From the NCBI GenBank assembly GCA_947172415.1, contig OX359196.1, positions 2,544,501 to 2,608,500 of the forward strand: a stretch of DNA of 64,000 nucleotides. Reading direction: 5' to 3'. The notes under the pieces are model-generated. The model was not told where the DNA came from, made no database searches, and saw only the letters and a program-made list of their open reading frames with translations. The position numbers and the translations under genes were made by a program. This DNA comes from Chondrosia reniformis (taxonomy: Eukaryota; Porifera; Demospongiae; Chondrillida; Chondrillidae). Numbering within the stretch: the stretch's first letter is position 1; each line of letters starts with the position of its first letter. Below, in pieces: positions 50,447 to 61,347 of the stretch.

Positions 50447-50614
50447 CTTTTAGCTTTGATACTTCTGTACTATTCTTTTCGTGTCGCCTTAACAACTCTT
50501 CAATCCTCTCCATATCTGAGACTGATTTGTTAGAAGCATTTATAAAACCATCATATCTGTACTTTCTTATTTCATCTTCTGTGAGCAATCTCTCTTCATA
50601 TAGTGTTTTGAATG
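50447..50614 (-). CDS. Predicted exon, 168 nt, phase 1-1, CARD-like helical module
   Basis: Acceptor CTGTATATAG and donor GTAAGG bracket 168 nt (56 codons), phase 1-1, open. It reads FKTLYEERLLTEDEIRKYR, then a Lys/Ser/Glu-rich segment ending STEVSKLKG. LLTEDEI corresponds to the VLSEEECKDI position of the 192-nt modules and to the conserved 'LTxEE' turn of CARD domains. A longer frame upstream is hydrophobic intron sequence. Confidence 0.5.
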
Positions 50615-51044
50615 CTATATACAGTATATACAGGAAGAAACTAGACAGAATATAGTTCAAATACAATACATACATTGGCAAGCTGAACAGCTTATTAATG
50701 GTTGTACGTAAATATGTAAATATGAAGACCCTTATAATATACATAGAAGTCGATATTAAGACGGTTTAATGGGTGAAAGTTTATCAACACAATTAGATTA
50801 TAATTTAGTTGGAAATTGAAACAAACTGTAGGAATATTTTAACATTTAATCGATTAGAAATGTTTAATCTCTATGATATCAAAACAAGTTCTATACAAAT
50901 CAGCAAATAATCCATGTAAAATGGCTATTTAATTGGACTTTTTATTTTGTTATTAAAATAATATCATGTTAATTGTCAAATACTAAAACTTGGAACTGTT
51001 TCACAACAGTAAGATCACAATAACATAAGAATATGTATACTTAT

Positions 51045-51239
51045 TCTTCAAACACTGCAGGTAATCACTGTCAAACCTCTCCTTCTCAAGGAACTGGACT
51101 GTTTCTTGGATATTTTCAATTGCTTTGACAGACAAATGAGATACAAGCTTCCTTTTCCAATTTGGAAATCCAGCTAAAGCTATATCTTTACACTCCACTT
51201 CACTTAGGACTTTGTCTTCATGACGAAAATGATGCAAAA
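51045..51239 (-). pseudogene. CARD-like module exon (copy G), donor site lost
   Basis: 195 nt, open, with the standard acceptor CTTTCAACAG. At the 3' end the donor is ATAAGT instead of the GTAAGT/GTGAGT of all sister copies, so normal splicing should fail and the frame reads on to a stop at about 51,001. Module sequence otherwise intact (VLSEVECKDI, WKRKLVSHLSVK, FDSDYLQCLK). Confidence 0.6.
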
Positions 51240-52048
51240 CTGTTGAAAGAACAAACATTTTACTGACACAGATGAAAAGAAGACAGAGTCAATGTAACCT
51301 TGAATAAATCATTAACAGGTGCACATACCTTTATACTCAAACTTAAGTGACTTTACTAAATAACATGAAACACACTGACACATACATTAGTGGAGAAACA
51401 TTAGTTTAACTAGAGTGTTATCACATTTCTATAGAAAACATCCTTCAATATTACGCAAGTCATTGAGGCATGCACCTTGTATCCTACTATCGACACTATC
51501 TAGATTAGCTGAAGATAATATATATGCTTGCTATACCATTCTGCCACCTCATAGCTAGATTTGGCCATAATTGGGTACTTTCTCAATACATGTATAAAAG
51601 AATTTGATGTTTCACTACATTCTTAAATTCTTACATTAGAAACGTTTAATCTTCTACAAGAACTTGCACATTTGGGGTCCCATGCCATATTCAACAAATC
51701 ACATTACAGTAAAACCTCTAATAGCGGACTCTCCGAAAAGCGGACAACCTCTGTACAGCGGACAAATCTTACGCCACCGATTGACTTTCCTATAGAACTA
51801 GTACATTGCAAACCTCCGAGTAGCCGCACCTCCGAACTCCGAACAACGGACACTGACCAAGCCTCAGACTGATCTCTGACAATACATACTGACCTCCGAA
51901 AGCGGACAGTTAAACTAAAAACAAGACGAAACCGGATAACCCATAATATACGGATACGGCGTCCATTTGCTAACTAATACGATAAAACGATAATAGTACA
52001 GTGAATAAAATTAACGTTTAGTCATAAGTATCTAGCTACATAAAATAG

Positions 52049-52447
52049 CTACAGATGTCCAGCGGATTGTACGGAGTCAATGAATTCCTTCATTTTATCA
52101 ACGTGGGCCTTGGGCCCATACAAACGGTAGGTACATGGGACCTCCAGTCCATACCCAGCTCCTCGGTTGACTTTGTCTTCAGTGACCTCAGCAAAACCCT
52201 TGTTGACGTCCCTCCTCAGAAATGCTGACACCTTTGGCGCTATATTGTAAGGAATATGCCCAACAACGTGGTTATCATAATATACGGCCACTGCATGTAC
52301 ATCGTGGCTATTGGTTGGTTCTCGCTTCAGTACAAGTGCCTCTCCAGCAATGGGAGTCCAACTATCCACATAGGCATGGTAGCCCCTCACGTATGACTGA
52401 AACTCTACAACATGCAGCTCTCCAGTAGCGGCGATCTGACTAGCCAT
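52049..52447 (-). CDS. HIRAN-domain protein carried by the transposon
   Basis: 132 codons, ATG to stop, intact. Almost the whole protein is one HIRAN domain: VVEFQSYVRGYHAYVDSW near the start, then ALVLKREPTNSHDVHAVAV, a VVGHIPYNIA strand and the C-terminal VNRGAGYGLEVPCTYRLYG. HIRAN is known from HLTF/Rad5-type proteins as a binder of 3'-OH single-stranded DNA ends. Here it stands alone without SNF2 or nuclease domains. It lies between the left terminus and the transposase and is transcribed away from it, so a shared 133-bp promoter region is likely. A role in binding transposon or broken DNA ends is inference; no sequence evidence shows it. Confidence 0.85.
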   Translation of the reverse strand: MASQIAATGELHVVEFQSYVRGYHAYVDSWTPIAGEALVLKREPTNSHDVHAVAVYYDNHVVGHIPYNIAPKVSAFLRRDVNKGFAEVTEDKVNRGAGYGLEVPCTYRLYGPKAHVDKMKEFIDSVQSAGHL

Positions 52448-52580
52448 TTCTTCAGCAAATCAATATTATGCACTTTTAATATCCTGGCCTTTGACCCCTG
52501 CAGGTTTCAAAATAACCTGAGCCATGTGTTAGTCTCCAGAGTGTTTTTGTGGCATTTTTGTGTAGAGTTTTGTAACGACT

Positions 52581-54203
52581 GTGTGCAGTATGGCTTCAAA
52601 GCCCAAGAGGAACTACCTGAACCTGAAGAAGAAAGTTGAAGTTATAAAGACAGCTGAGAAGAATCAAGGTATGAGCATACGAGAATTGGCAGAACAGTTT
52701 GATTGTGGAAGAACTCAAATTGCAAAAATGTTTAAAGACAAGGAGTTCATACTGTCTTTATACGAGTCCAATGCTTCAAGTATCCGGGTACTTACCAGTA
52801 AAACATATGGTCGGCAATCTGAGTATGCTGATGTTAATAAATCCCTTTACGATTGGTATATCCTTGCTTGTTCTAAAAACATCTTTCCTATGGGTCCTCA
52901 GCTAGCCGAAAAGGCAAGACAGATTGCTACTTGTCTTGGAAAGCATGATTTTAAGGGGTCTAATGGCTGGTTAGAAAAGTGGAAAAAAAGATATAATATA
53001 AAACAGCTACGAATCAGTGGAGAATCAGGGGATGTACAAGGACCTACTGTTGATTCCTGGAGAGAGAGGCTTCCTGAAATTGTTGCAGGTTATGCTAGAG
53101 ATGATATATGGAACATTGATGAGACGGGGCTATTTTGGAAAGCATTACCCGACCATGGGTTCGGGGTAAAGGGAAAAGAATGTAGGGGAGGAAGGAAAAG
53201 CAAACAACAATTTACGGTTGCCTTTTTCGTCACTGCATCTGGGAAAAAAGAGAGGCCAGTTGTGATTTGGAAAGCAGAAAATCCAAGATGCCTAAAAAGA
53301 TTTGACAAAGCTCTTTTACCTGTTGATTATTATAGCCAGAAAAAGGCATGGATGGATGGTAAGATCTTGGAATCAATACTCACTAAATTAAATCATCGCT
53401 TGTCCAGTAGTAGCCGTTCTATCATCTTACTGATGGATAATGCTGGTTGCCATCCTGAAAATCTAAAAACAAAGTTTAGGAACATAAAAGTCTGCTTTCT
53501 TCCAGCCAATACAACATCAAAGCTCCAGCCACTTGATCTTGGGATAATCCAAAATTTCAAAGTCCACTATCGCAACCTTTTTTTGAGGTACATTCTTGCA
53601 AAGATTGACGAGTGTGATAGTGCTAGTGATGTTAGTAAATCAATTACTGTTCTTGTAGCAGTTAGGTGGATTGCCATGGCATGGTCTTTAGTTGAAGAGG
53701 AAACAATCCGGAAGTGTTTTCGTAAGGCTGGTATTCTTGATTTGGACATGGCTGTTGTTGAACGTGATGAAGAAGACCCATTTTCAGAAGCTGACGAGTG
53801 TGTGGCACTTCAGAGTCTCATTGATAAAACCATGAGTAGTCATGAAGCTTGTCCATTGGAGGAGTACATTAATGGGGATGAAGATCTAGCAGTATGTAGA
53901 GACATTAATGACAACAGCTGGGAAAGCACTTTCTTCAAAAATCTTGGTCAGGAGGATGAAGAAGTATCAGACAATGAGGAGCAAGAGGAGCAAGAAGATA
54001 TGGATGATAATCCTCCACCAAAGGTAAAGACATATAAGGAAGCAAATGAATTTTTAGAAGAAGTTCAACGGTTTTTGGAAACTAAAGGACATGTTAAAGA
54101 AGCTCTGACAGTAGGGTCTGTTGTAGACAACGTTTCAAGTTTACAACTAGCAGCGGCCAGACAAACCACCCTCACCCCCTGGCTCAGTAGTGTTAACAAT
54201 TGA
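52581..54203 (+). CDS. pogo/Tigger-family DDD transposase
   Basis: 540 codons, intact, length normal for Tigger transposases. N-terminal CENP-B/Psq-type helix-turn-helix about residues 8-60 (LNLKKKVEVIKTAEK, MSIRELAEQFDCGRTQIAKM); second Tc5/CENP-B helix-turn-helix about 80-145 (GSNGWLEKWKKRYNI); DDE_1 catalytic core about 170-360 with D180 (WNIDETGLFW), D286 (LLMDNAGCH) and D319 (LQPLDLGIIQNFK), 32 residues between the last two acidic residues. An acidic stretch (DEEVSDNEEQEEQEDMDD) follows, typical of this family. The second Met (MASKPKR, residue 4) may be the true start. It should bind the terminal repeats and cut and paste the element in the nucleus. Confidence 0.95.
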   Translation: MCSMASKPKRNYLNLKKKVEVIKTAEKNQGMSIRELAEQFDCGRTQIAKMFKDKEFILSLYESNASSIRVLTSKTYGRQSEYADVNKSLYDWYILACSKNIFPMGPQLAEKARQIATCLGKHDFKGSNGWLEKWKKRYNIKQLRISGESGDVQGPTVDSWRERLPEIVAGYARDDIWNIDETGLFWKALPDHGFGVKGKECRGGRKSKQQFTVAFFVTASGKKERPVVIWKAENPRCLKRFDKALLPVDYYSQKKAWMDGKILESILTKLNHRLSSSSRSIILLMDNAGCHPENLKTKFRNIKVCFLPANTTSKLQPLDLGIIQNFKVHYRNLFLRYILAKIDECDSASDVSKSITVLVAVRWIAMAWSLVEEETIRKCFRKAGILDLDMAVVERDEEDPFSEADECVALQSLIDKTMSSHEACPLEEYINGDEDLAVCRDINDNSWESTFFKNLGQEDEEVSDNEEQEEQEDMDDNPPPKVKTYKEANEFLEEVQRFLETKGHVKEALTVGSVVDNVSSLQLAAARQTTLTPWLSSVNN

Positions 54204-54539
54204 TGTTTTCATTAATCTACTGTAACATGAATTTATTTGTCATGTACTTCTGAAACTTCTGTTAAAATTATTTAACTTGAAAGTTATTATTATTATATAT
54301 GCATGATTTTATTATGATATCACATTTCAAGGACATTCTAGTAGGTTATAGACAAACCTCTGAGAAGAGGACAACCTCTCTACAAAGGACAAATCGCCGT
54401 CCCCTGATGTGTCCTTTGTTTGGAGGTTTTACTGTATTGTAATAAAATCCATAACATTCTACACTCATTTAAACTTGGAACTGTTTGACAACAGTAAGAT
54501 CACAATTACATAAGAATATGTATACTCAGAGTAACTCAC

Positions 54540-54731
54540 TCTTCAAACGCTGTAAGTAATTACTGTCAAACCTCTCCTTCTCAAGGAACTGAACTGTTTC
54601 TTGGATATTTTCAATTGGTTTGACAGACAAATGAGATACAAGCTTCCTTTTCCAATCTCCTCTAGCTAAAGCTATATCTTTACACTCCTCTTCACTCAGG
54701 ACTTTGTCTTCATGATGAAAATGATGCAAAA
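54540..54731 (-). CDS. CARD-like module exon (copy F), 192 nt
   Basis: Acceptor CTTTCAACAG, donor GTGAGT, phase 1-1, open. Contains VLSEEECKDIALARGDWKRK and ends SNYLQRLK. The protein is identical in subtype to copy C at 56,777. It is the first complete module upstream of the transposon insertion (gene orientation). Confidence 0.6.
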
Positions 54732-55258
54732 CTGTTGAAAGAGCAAACATTTTACTCAAACAGATGAAAAGAAGACAGAGTCAATGTAACCTTGAATAAC
54801 TCAATAACAGATGCACATACCTTTATACTCAAACTGAAGTGACTTTACAAAATAACATGAAACACACTGACACATACATTAGTGGAGAGACATTAGTTTA
54901 ACTATAGTGTTATCTCATTTCATTAGAAAATATCCTTTAATATTATGCAAGTCGTTGAGGCATGCACCTTGTATCCTATACTATCAACGCTATCTAGAAG
55001 ATAATATGCTTGCTATACCATTCTGCCACCTCATAGCTAGATTTGGCCATAATTGGGTGCTTTCTCAATACATGTATAAAAGAATTTGATGTTTCACTAC
55101 ATTCTTAAATTCTTACATTAAAAACATTTAATCTTCTACAAGAGCTTGCACATTAATGTAATAAAATCCATAACATTCTACAAACATTTAAACTTGGAAA
55201 TGTTTCACAACAGTAAGATCACAATTACATAAGAATATGTATACTCAGAGTAACTTAC

Positions 55259-55453
55259 TCTTCAAACACTGCAAGTAATCACTGTCAAACCTCTCCATTT
55301 CAAGGAACTGGACTGTTTCTTGGATATTTTCAATTGGTTTGACAGACAAATGAGATACAAGCTTCATTTCCCAATCTAGAATTCCAGCTAAAGCTATATC
55401 TTTGCACTCCTCTTCACTCAGGACTTTGTCTTCATGATGAAAATGATGCAAAA
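55259..55453 (-). CDS. CARD-like module exon (copy E), 195 nt
   Basis: Acceptor CTTTCAACAG, donor GTAAGT, phase 1-1, open. Distinguished by WEMKLVSHLSVKP and FLEMERFDSDYLQ. Confidence 0.6.
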
Positions 55454-56011
55454 CTGTTGAAAGAGCAAACATTTTACTGACATAGATGAAAAGAAGACAG
55501 AGTCAATGTAACCTTGAATAACTCATTAACAGGTGCACATACCTTTATACTCAAACTGAAGTGACTTTACAAAATAATATGAAATACACTGACACATACA
55601 TTAGTGGAGAGACATTAGTTTAACAATAGTGTTATCTCATTTCATTAGAAAATATCCTTTAATATTATGCAAGTCGTTGAGGCATGCACCTTGTATTCTA
55701 CTATCGACGCTATCTAGAATATAATATGCTTGCTATACCATTCTGCCACCTCATAGCTAGATTTGGCCATAATTGGGTGCTTTCTCAATACATGTATAAA
55801 AGAATTTGATGTTTCACTACATTCTTAAATTCTTACATTAAAAACATTTAATCTTCTACAAGAGCTTGCACATTTGGGCTCCCATACCATATTCAATAAA
55901 TCACATTAATGTAATAAAATCCATAACATTCTACAAACATTTCAACTTGGAAATGTTTCACAACAGTAAGATCACAATTACATAAGAATATGTATACTCA
56001 GAGTAACTTAC

Positions 56012-56206
56012 TCTTCAAACACTGCCAGAAATAACTGCTGAACCTCTCTTTCTCAAGGAACTGGACTGTTTCTTGGATATTTTCAAATGGTTTGACAGAC
56101 AAATGAGATTCAAGCTTCCTTTTCCAATTTAGAATTCCAGCTAAAGCTATATCTTTACACTCCTCTTCACTCAGGACTTTGTCTTCATGATGAAAATGAT
56201 GCAAAA
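56012..56206 (-). CDS. CARD-like module exon (copy D), 195 nt
   Basis: Acceptor CTTTCAACAG, donor GTAAGT, phase 1-1, open. Subtype with ESHLSVKPFENIQ and FSSYFWQCLK, shared with the broken copy B. Confidence 0.6.
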
Positions 56207-56776
56207 CTGTTGAAAGAGCAAACATTTTATTGACACAGATGAAAAGAAGACAGAGTCAATGTAACCTTGAATAACTCATTAACAGGTGCACATACCTTTA
56301 TATTCAAACTGAAGTGATTTTACAAAATAACATGAAACACACTGACACATACATTAGTGGAGAGACATTAGTTTCACTATAGTGTTATCTCATTTCTATA
56401 GAAAACATCCTTTAATATTATGCAAGTCGTTGAAGCATGCACCTTGTATCCTACTATCGACACTATCTAGATTAGCTGAAGATAATATATATGCTTCCTA
56501 TACCATTCTGCCACCTCATAGCTAGATTTGGCCATAATTGGGTACTTTCTCAATACATGTATAAAAGAATTTGATGTTTCACTAAATTCTTAAATTCTTA
56601 CATTAGAAACGTTTAATCTTCTACAAGAACTTGCACATTTGGGGTCCCATGCCATATTCAACAAATCACATTATTGTAATAAAATCCATAACATTCTACA
56701 CTCATTTAAACTTGGAACTGTTTGACAACAGTAAGATCACAATTACATAAGAATATGTATACTCAGAGTAACTCAC

Positions 56777-56968
56777 TCTTCAAACGCTGTAAGTAATTAC
56801 TGTCAAACCTCTCCTTCTCAAGGAACTGAACTGTTTCTTGGATATTTTCAATTGGTTTGACAGACAAATGAGATACAAGCTTCCTTTTCCAATCTCCTCT
56901 AGCTAAAGCTATATCTTTACACTCCTCTTCACTTAGGACTTTGTCTTCATGATGAAAATGATGCAAAA
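56777..56968 (-). CDS. CARD-like module exon (copy C), 192 nt
   Basis: Acceptor CTTTCAACAG, donor GTGAGT, phase 1-1, open. Same protein as copy F. Confidence 0.6.
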
Positions 56969-57526
56969 CTGTTGAAAGAGCAAACATTTTACTCAAACAG
57001 ATGAAAAGAAGACAGAGTCAATGTAACCTTGAATAACTCAATAACAGATGCACATACCTTTATACTCAAACTGAAGTGACTTTACAAAATAACATGAAAC
57101 ACACTGACACATACATTAGTGGAGAGACATTAGTTTAACTATAGTGTTATCTCATTTCATTAGAAAATATCCTTTAATATTATGCAAGTCGTTGAGGCAT
57201 GCACCTTGTATCCTACTATCGACACTATCTAGAAGATAATATGCTTGCTATACCATTCTGCCACCTCATAGCTAGATTTGGCCATAATTGGGTGCTTTCT
57301 CAATACATGTATAAAAGAATTTGATGTTTCACTACATTCTTAAATTCTTACATTAGAAACATTTAATCTTCTACAAGAGCTTGCACATTTGGGGTCCCAT
57401 GCCATATTCAATAAATCACATTAATGTAATAAAATCCATAACATTCTACAAACATTTCAACTTGGAAATGTTTCACAACAGTAAGATCACAATTACATAA
57501 GAATATGTATACTCAGAGTAACTTAC

Positions 57527-57721
57527 TCTTCAAACACTGCCAGAAATAACTGCTGAACCTCTCCTTCTCAAGGAACTGGACTGTTTCTTAGATATTTTCA
57601 AATGGTTTGAGAAACAAATGAGATTCAAGCTTCCTTTTCCAATCTAGAATTCCAGCTAAAGCTATATCTTTACACTCCTCTTCACTCAGGATTTTGTCTT
57701 CATGATGAAAATGATGCAAAA
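57527..57721 (-). pseudogene. CARD-like module exon (copy B), premature stop
   Basis: 195 nt with normal acceptor and donor, but the Gln codon of the conserved FENIQ motif is TAA (57,588-57,590 on the plus strand reads TTA). Other changes (HLFLKP for HLSVKP) also mark decay. If the exon is spliced in, the protein is truncated; because exons are symmetric, skipping it would keep the frame. Confidence 0.75.
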
Positions 57722-58279
57722 CTGTTGAAAGAGCAAACATTTTATTGACACAGATGAAAAGAAGACAGAGTCAATGTAACCTTGAATAACTCATTAACAG
57801 GTGCACATATCTTTATATTCAAACTGAAGTGATTTTACAAAATAACATGAAACACACTGACACATATATTAGTGGAGAGACATTAGTTTAACTATAGTGT
57901 TATCTCATTTCTATAGAAAACATCCTTTAATATTATGCAAGTCGTTGAGGCATGCACCTTGTATCCTACTATCGACGCTATCTAGAAGATAATATGCTTG
58001 CTATACCATTCTGCCACCTCATAGCTAGATTTCTCCATAATTGGGTGCTTTCTCAATACATGTATAAAAGAATTTAATATTTCACTACATTCTTAAATTT
58101 TTACATTAGAAACGCTTAATCTTCTACAAGAGCTTGCACATTTGGGGTCCCATGCCATATTCAACAAATCACATTAATGTAATAAAATCCATAACATTCT
58201 ACAAACATTTAAACTTGGAACTGTTTCACAACAGTAAGATCACAATTACATAAGAATATGTATACTCAGAGTAACTTAC

Positions 58280-58471
58280 TCTTCAAACACTGCAAGTAAT
58301 CACTGTCAAACCTCTCCATCTCAAGGAACTGGACTGTTTCTTGGATATTTTCAATTGGCTTGACAGACAGATGAGATACAAGCTTCCTTTTCCAATCTCC
58401 TCTTGCTAAAGCTATATCTTTACACTCCTCTTCACTTAGGACTTTGTCTTCATGACAAATATGATGCAAAA
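58280..58471 (-). CDS. CARD-like module exon (copy A), 192 nt; description of the module
   Basis: Acceptor CTCTTTCAACAG, donor GTAAGT, phase 1-1, 64 codons, open. Module pattern: LHHICHEDKVLSEEECKDIA, then WKRKLVSHLSVKP, ENIQETVQFLEMERFDSDYL and QCLK. Predicted as five amphipathic helices; the order (LxxH...vLsxxExxxI...KLvxxLs.K...xxxxFLexe.fdxxxLxxLk) resembles helices 2-6 of CARD/death-fold domains, such as those of Apaf-1 and caspases, in spacing and hydrophobic pattern. It is shorter than a full ~90-residue CARD, so helix 1 would have to come from another exon. The family assignment is inference and not certain. Confidence 0.6.
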
Positions 58472-58680
58472 CTGTTGAAAGAGCAAACATTTTACTGACA
58501 CAGATGAAAAGAAGACAGAGTCAATGCAACCTTGAATAACTCATTAACAGGTGCACATACCTTTATACTCAAACTGAAGTGACTTTACAAAATAACATGA
58601 AACACACTGACACATGCATTAGTGGAGAGACATTAGTTTAACTAAGTTTACTTATATGTATAGTGTTATCTCATTTCATA

Positions 58681-59435
58681 GAAAACATCCTTAAAATATT
58701 ATGCAAAACAATTGATCAAACATAGTGCTTCATAGAGACGATACACATAATCCTGGACAAGTAAACAGTAGATGGCGTTGATTTTAGATGATGTAACAAT
58801 GAAAGTTACATGTAAGAAAATTTTGATGTTAAGTACAAAAGGGCTATCTACTATTATTCTTCCTCTTATGCAATAGCCATAATTTGATATACATAATACA
58901 GTAATGATGAACATCCAATGATGCCTAATGTCATTATGTACATCCGTTTACAGAATAGAGAGGACTATTATTAATTTTTGCAGACTTTCAATTCTTTAAT
59001 GATTCATTTTACAAAATATAGACTTGACTTGACACTAAAAATAAGTTGCTAAAAGAACAACATTTAGAGAAATGTTAATAAGCAGTGTAATATTTATACA
59101 CTGTAGGAAGTCACTTATCCGAACACATCGGGACCGAAGGGTGTTCGGATAATCGATTGTTTGGATAATTGAAGTTCTGACTCTAACAGCATTGAAAATA
59201 CATGTTTGCGAACATAAATTGAACACAATATAACTTCATTAGGTACATATGAGGGTTACAACTTGGCAAAGTTATCATCAATTTTTTAAGCATTTGTCAT
59301 TTATTCTATCGTTATTTGTTCTTCTAATTAACCAATCTTTGTAGTTATCAGTTAGCTTTGTCGTTTTCCCTTAAGTTGTTTGGGTTGACGTTTGACGCTT
59401 ATTGTTAATAGATAAATTATTTCGATTAAAGACAT
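58681..59435. other. Single-copy sequence between the two exon arrays
   Basis: No exon supported. It contains a solo pogo-type terminus (about 59,102-59,180: AGTCACTTATCCGAACA ... TGTTCGGATAATCGA) without an opposite end. The rest is AT-rich. Confidence 0.45.
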
Positions 59436-59776
59436 GGATTCTCTCAACTGTACACTAGTTCTCATTTCAGATGTAACAGATTAAGAATTAAGTGTTTCAG
59501 TTAAGTGAATGATGATGCATGTTTCAAGAGCTTGCATAGTGATTATCCCAAAAGGGCAACAAACACAGATTATTGGGAAAAGTGGTATCATACTTTATTT
59601 TGTAGGCGTGCATTACACTTGATGATTTCAATCCAAGTAAAATAGCATAAAATATCTCAGGTTTTACTCATTAAAGTAAGATATAGAGCCAATCACATTT
59701 ACTATAACTACAAATACACATGTACACTTGCAGGAACCTTGTATCCTACTATCTGACACTATCTAGATTAGCTTAC

Positions 59777-59971
59777 TCTTCAACCGTTCCAAGTGATAAC
59801 TGTCAAAGTATACGGCTTCCTCAAGGAATTTGACCACTTTTTGGGTGTATCCAAGTGACTTGGCAGATAGATGGGACACCAGTTTCAATTTCCAATCCTG
59901 GCCAGCTGATCCTATATCTTTACACTCATCTTCACTGAGAATCTTTTCTTTATGATGACAGTGCTGCAAAA
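59777..59971 (-). CDS. CARD-like module exon, second subfamily (copy H), 195 nt
   Basis: Acceptor TTGTTTTACAG, donor GTAAGC, phase 1-1, open. Contains CHHKEKILSEDECKDIGSAG, WKLKLVSHLSAKS and VVKFLEEAVYFDSYHLERLK. Compared with the first subfamily it has SLGYTQ in place of PIENIQ. Confidence 0.6.
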
Positions 59972-60563
59972 CTGTAAAACAATGGAAAATCCATATAGAC
60001 TGTATAGATTATACATACATTGACATTTAACTGTAAATTGGCACAATATTATCTCATCTTCAGAGTGTGGAGCAGTTTCCTGCCTTCTAGTTTAGATTCT
60101 GGTTCCATAGTCAGTAGGTTCAATCTAAGTACCACAATGTTACATTTCCTAGCACTTCAGCAGTTGCCTTGTAATGCAGATAAAAATATTATTGCATTAG
60201 GAGTTACTTATTTCTATTAAAGACATGGATTCTCTCAACTGTACACTAGTTCTCATTTCAGATGAAACAGATTAAGAAGTGTTTCAGTTAAGTGAATGAT
60301 GATGCATGTTTCAAGAGCTTGCATAGTGATTATCCCAAAAGGGCAACAAACACAGATTATTGGGAAAAGTGGTATCATGCTTTATTTTGTAGGTGTGCAT
60401 AATACATGATGATTTCAATCCAAGTAAAATAGCATAAAATATCTCAGGTTTTACTCATTAAAGCAAGATATAGAGCCAATCACATTTACTATAACTACAA
60501 ATACACATGTACACTTGCAGGAACCTTATATCCTACTATCTGACACTATCTAGATTAGCTTAC

Positions 60564-60755
60564 TCTTCAGCCGTTCCAAGTGATAACTGCTAAACTTTGC
60601 TTCCTCAAGGAATTTGACCACTTCTTGGGTGTATCCAAGTGACTTGGCAGATAGATGGGACACAAGTTTCCATTCCCAATCCCGACCAGCTGACCCTATA
60701 TCTTTACACTCATCTTCACCTAGAATCTTTTCTTTATGATGACAGTGCTGCAAAA
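60564..60755 (-). CDS. CARD-like module exon, second subfamily (copy I), 192 nt
   Basis: Same splice signals and phase as copy H, open. Differs at ILGEDECKDI and VVKFLEEAKFSSYHLERLK. Confidence 0.6.
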
Positions 60756-61347
60756 CTGTAAAACAATGGAAAATCCATATAGACTGTATAGATTATACAT
60801 ACATTGACATTTAACTGTAAATTGGCACAATATTATCTCATCTTCAGAGTGTGGAGCAGTTTCCTGCTTTCTAGTTTAGATTCTGGTTCCATAGTCAGTA
60901 GGTTCAATCTAAGTACCACAATGTTACATTTCCTAGCACTTCAGCAGTTGCCTTGTAATGCAGATAATAATATTATTGCATTAGGAGTTACTTATTTCTA
61001 TTAAAGACATGGATTCTCTCAACTGTACACTAGTTCTCATTTCAGATGAAACAGATTAAGAAGTGTTTCAGTTAAGCGAATAACGATGCATGTTTTAAGA
61101 GCTTGCATAGTGATTATCCCAAAAGGGCAACAAACACAGATTATTGGGAAAAGTGGTATCATGCTTTATTTTGTAGGTGTGCATAATACATGATGATTTC
61201 AATCCAAGTAAAATAGCATAAAATATCTCAGGTTTTACTCATTAAAGCAAGATATAGAGCCAATCACATTTAGTATAACTACAAATACACATGTACACTT
61301 GCAGGAACCTTGTATCCTACTATCTGACACTATCTAGATTAGCTTAC

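Larger units (their letters stand above)
51707..54434 (+). mobile_element. Complete pogo/Tigger DNA transposon with HIRAN companion gene
   Basis: 2,728 bp bounded by CAGTAAAACCTC ... GAGGTTTTACTG, with further sub-terminal AGCGGACA/GAGGACA motifs, and flanked by TA (51,705-51,706; 54,435-54,436). The sister repeat at about 56,665-56,690 (AAATCACATTATTGTAATAAAATCC) is the empty site and contains a single TA, so the boundaries and the TA duplication are certain. It holds two divergent intact genes: transposase (+) and HIRAN protein (-), with 133 bp between their start codons. It inserted into the spacer between exon copies F and G, after array formation. Confidence 0.95.
50985..58680 (-). repeat. 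Tandem array of seven ~0.75-kb exon-bearing units
   Basis: Seven units with periods (exon 3' end to exon 3' end) of about 765 (after removing the transposon), 719, 753, 765, 750 and 753 bp. Each unit has one 192/195-nt exon plus intron sequence, and the introns are as similar as the exons, so duplication is fairly recent. Units at 57.6 and 56.1 kb form one subtype (FENI, FSSYFWQ), those at 56.9 and 54.6 kb another (SNYLQR), implying duplication of multi-unit blocks. The unit ending at 55,259 lacks about 34 bp of the shared spacer. Confidence 0.9.

Noticed and set aside
52222-52639. Plus-strand frames overlapping the HIRAN gene and the transposase start
   Set aside because: Antisense or out-of-frame shadows of two well supported genes.
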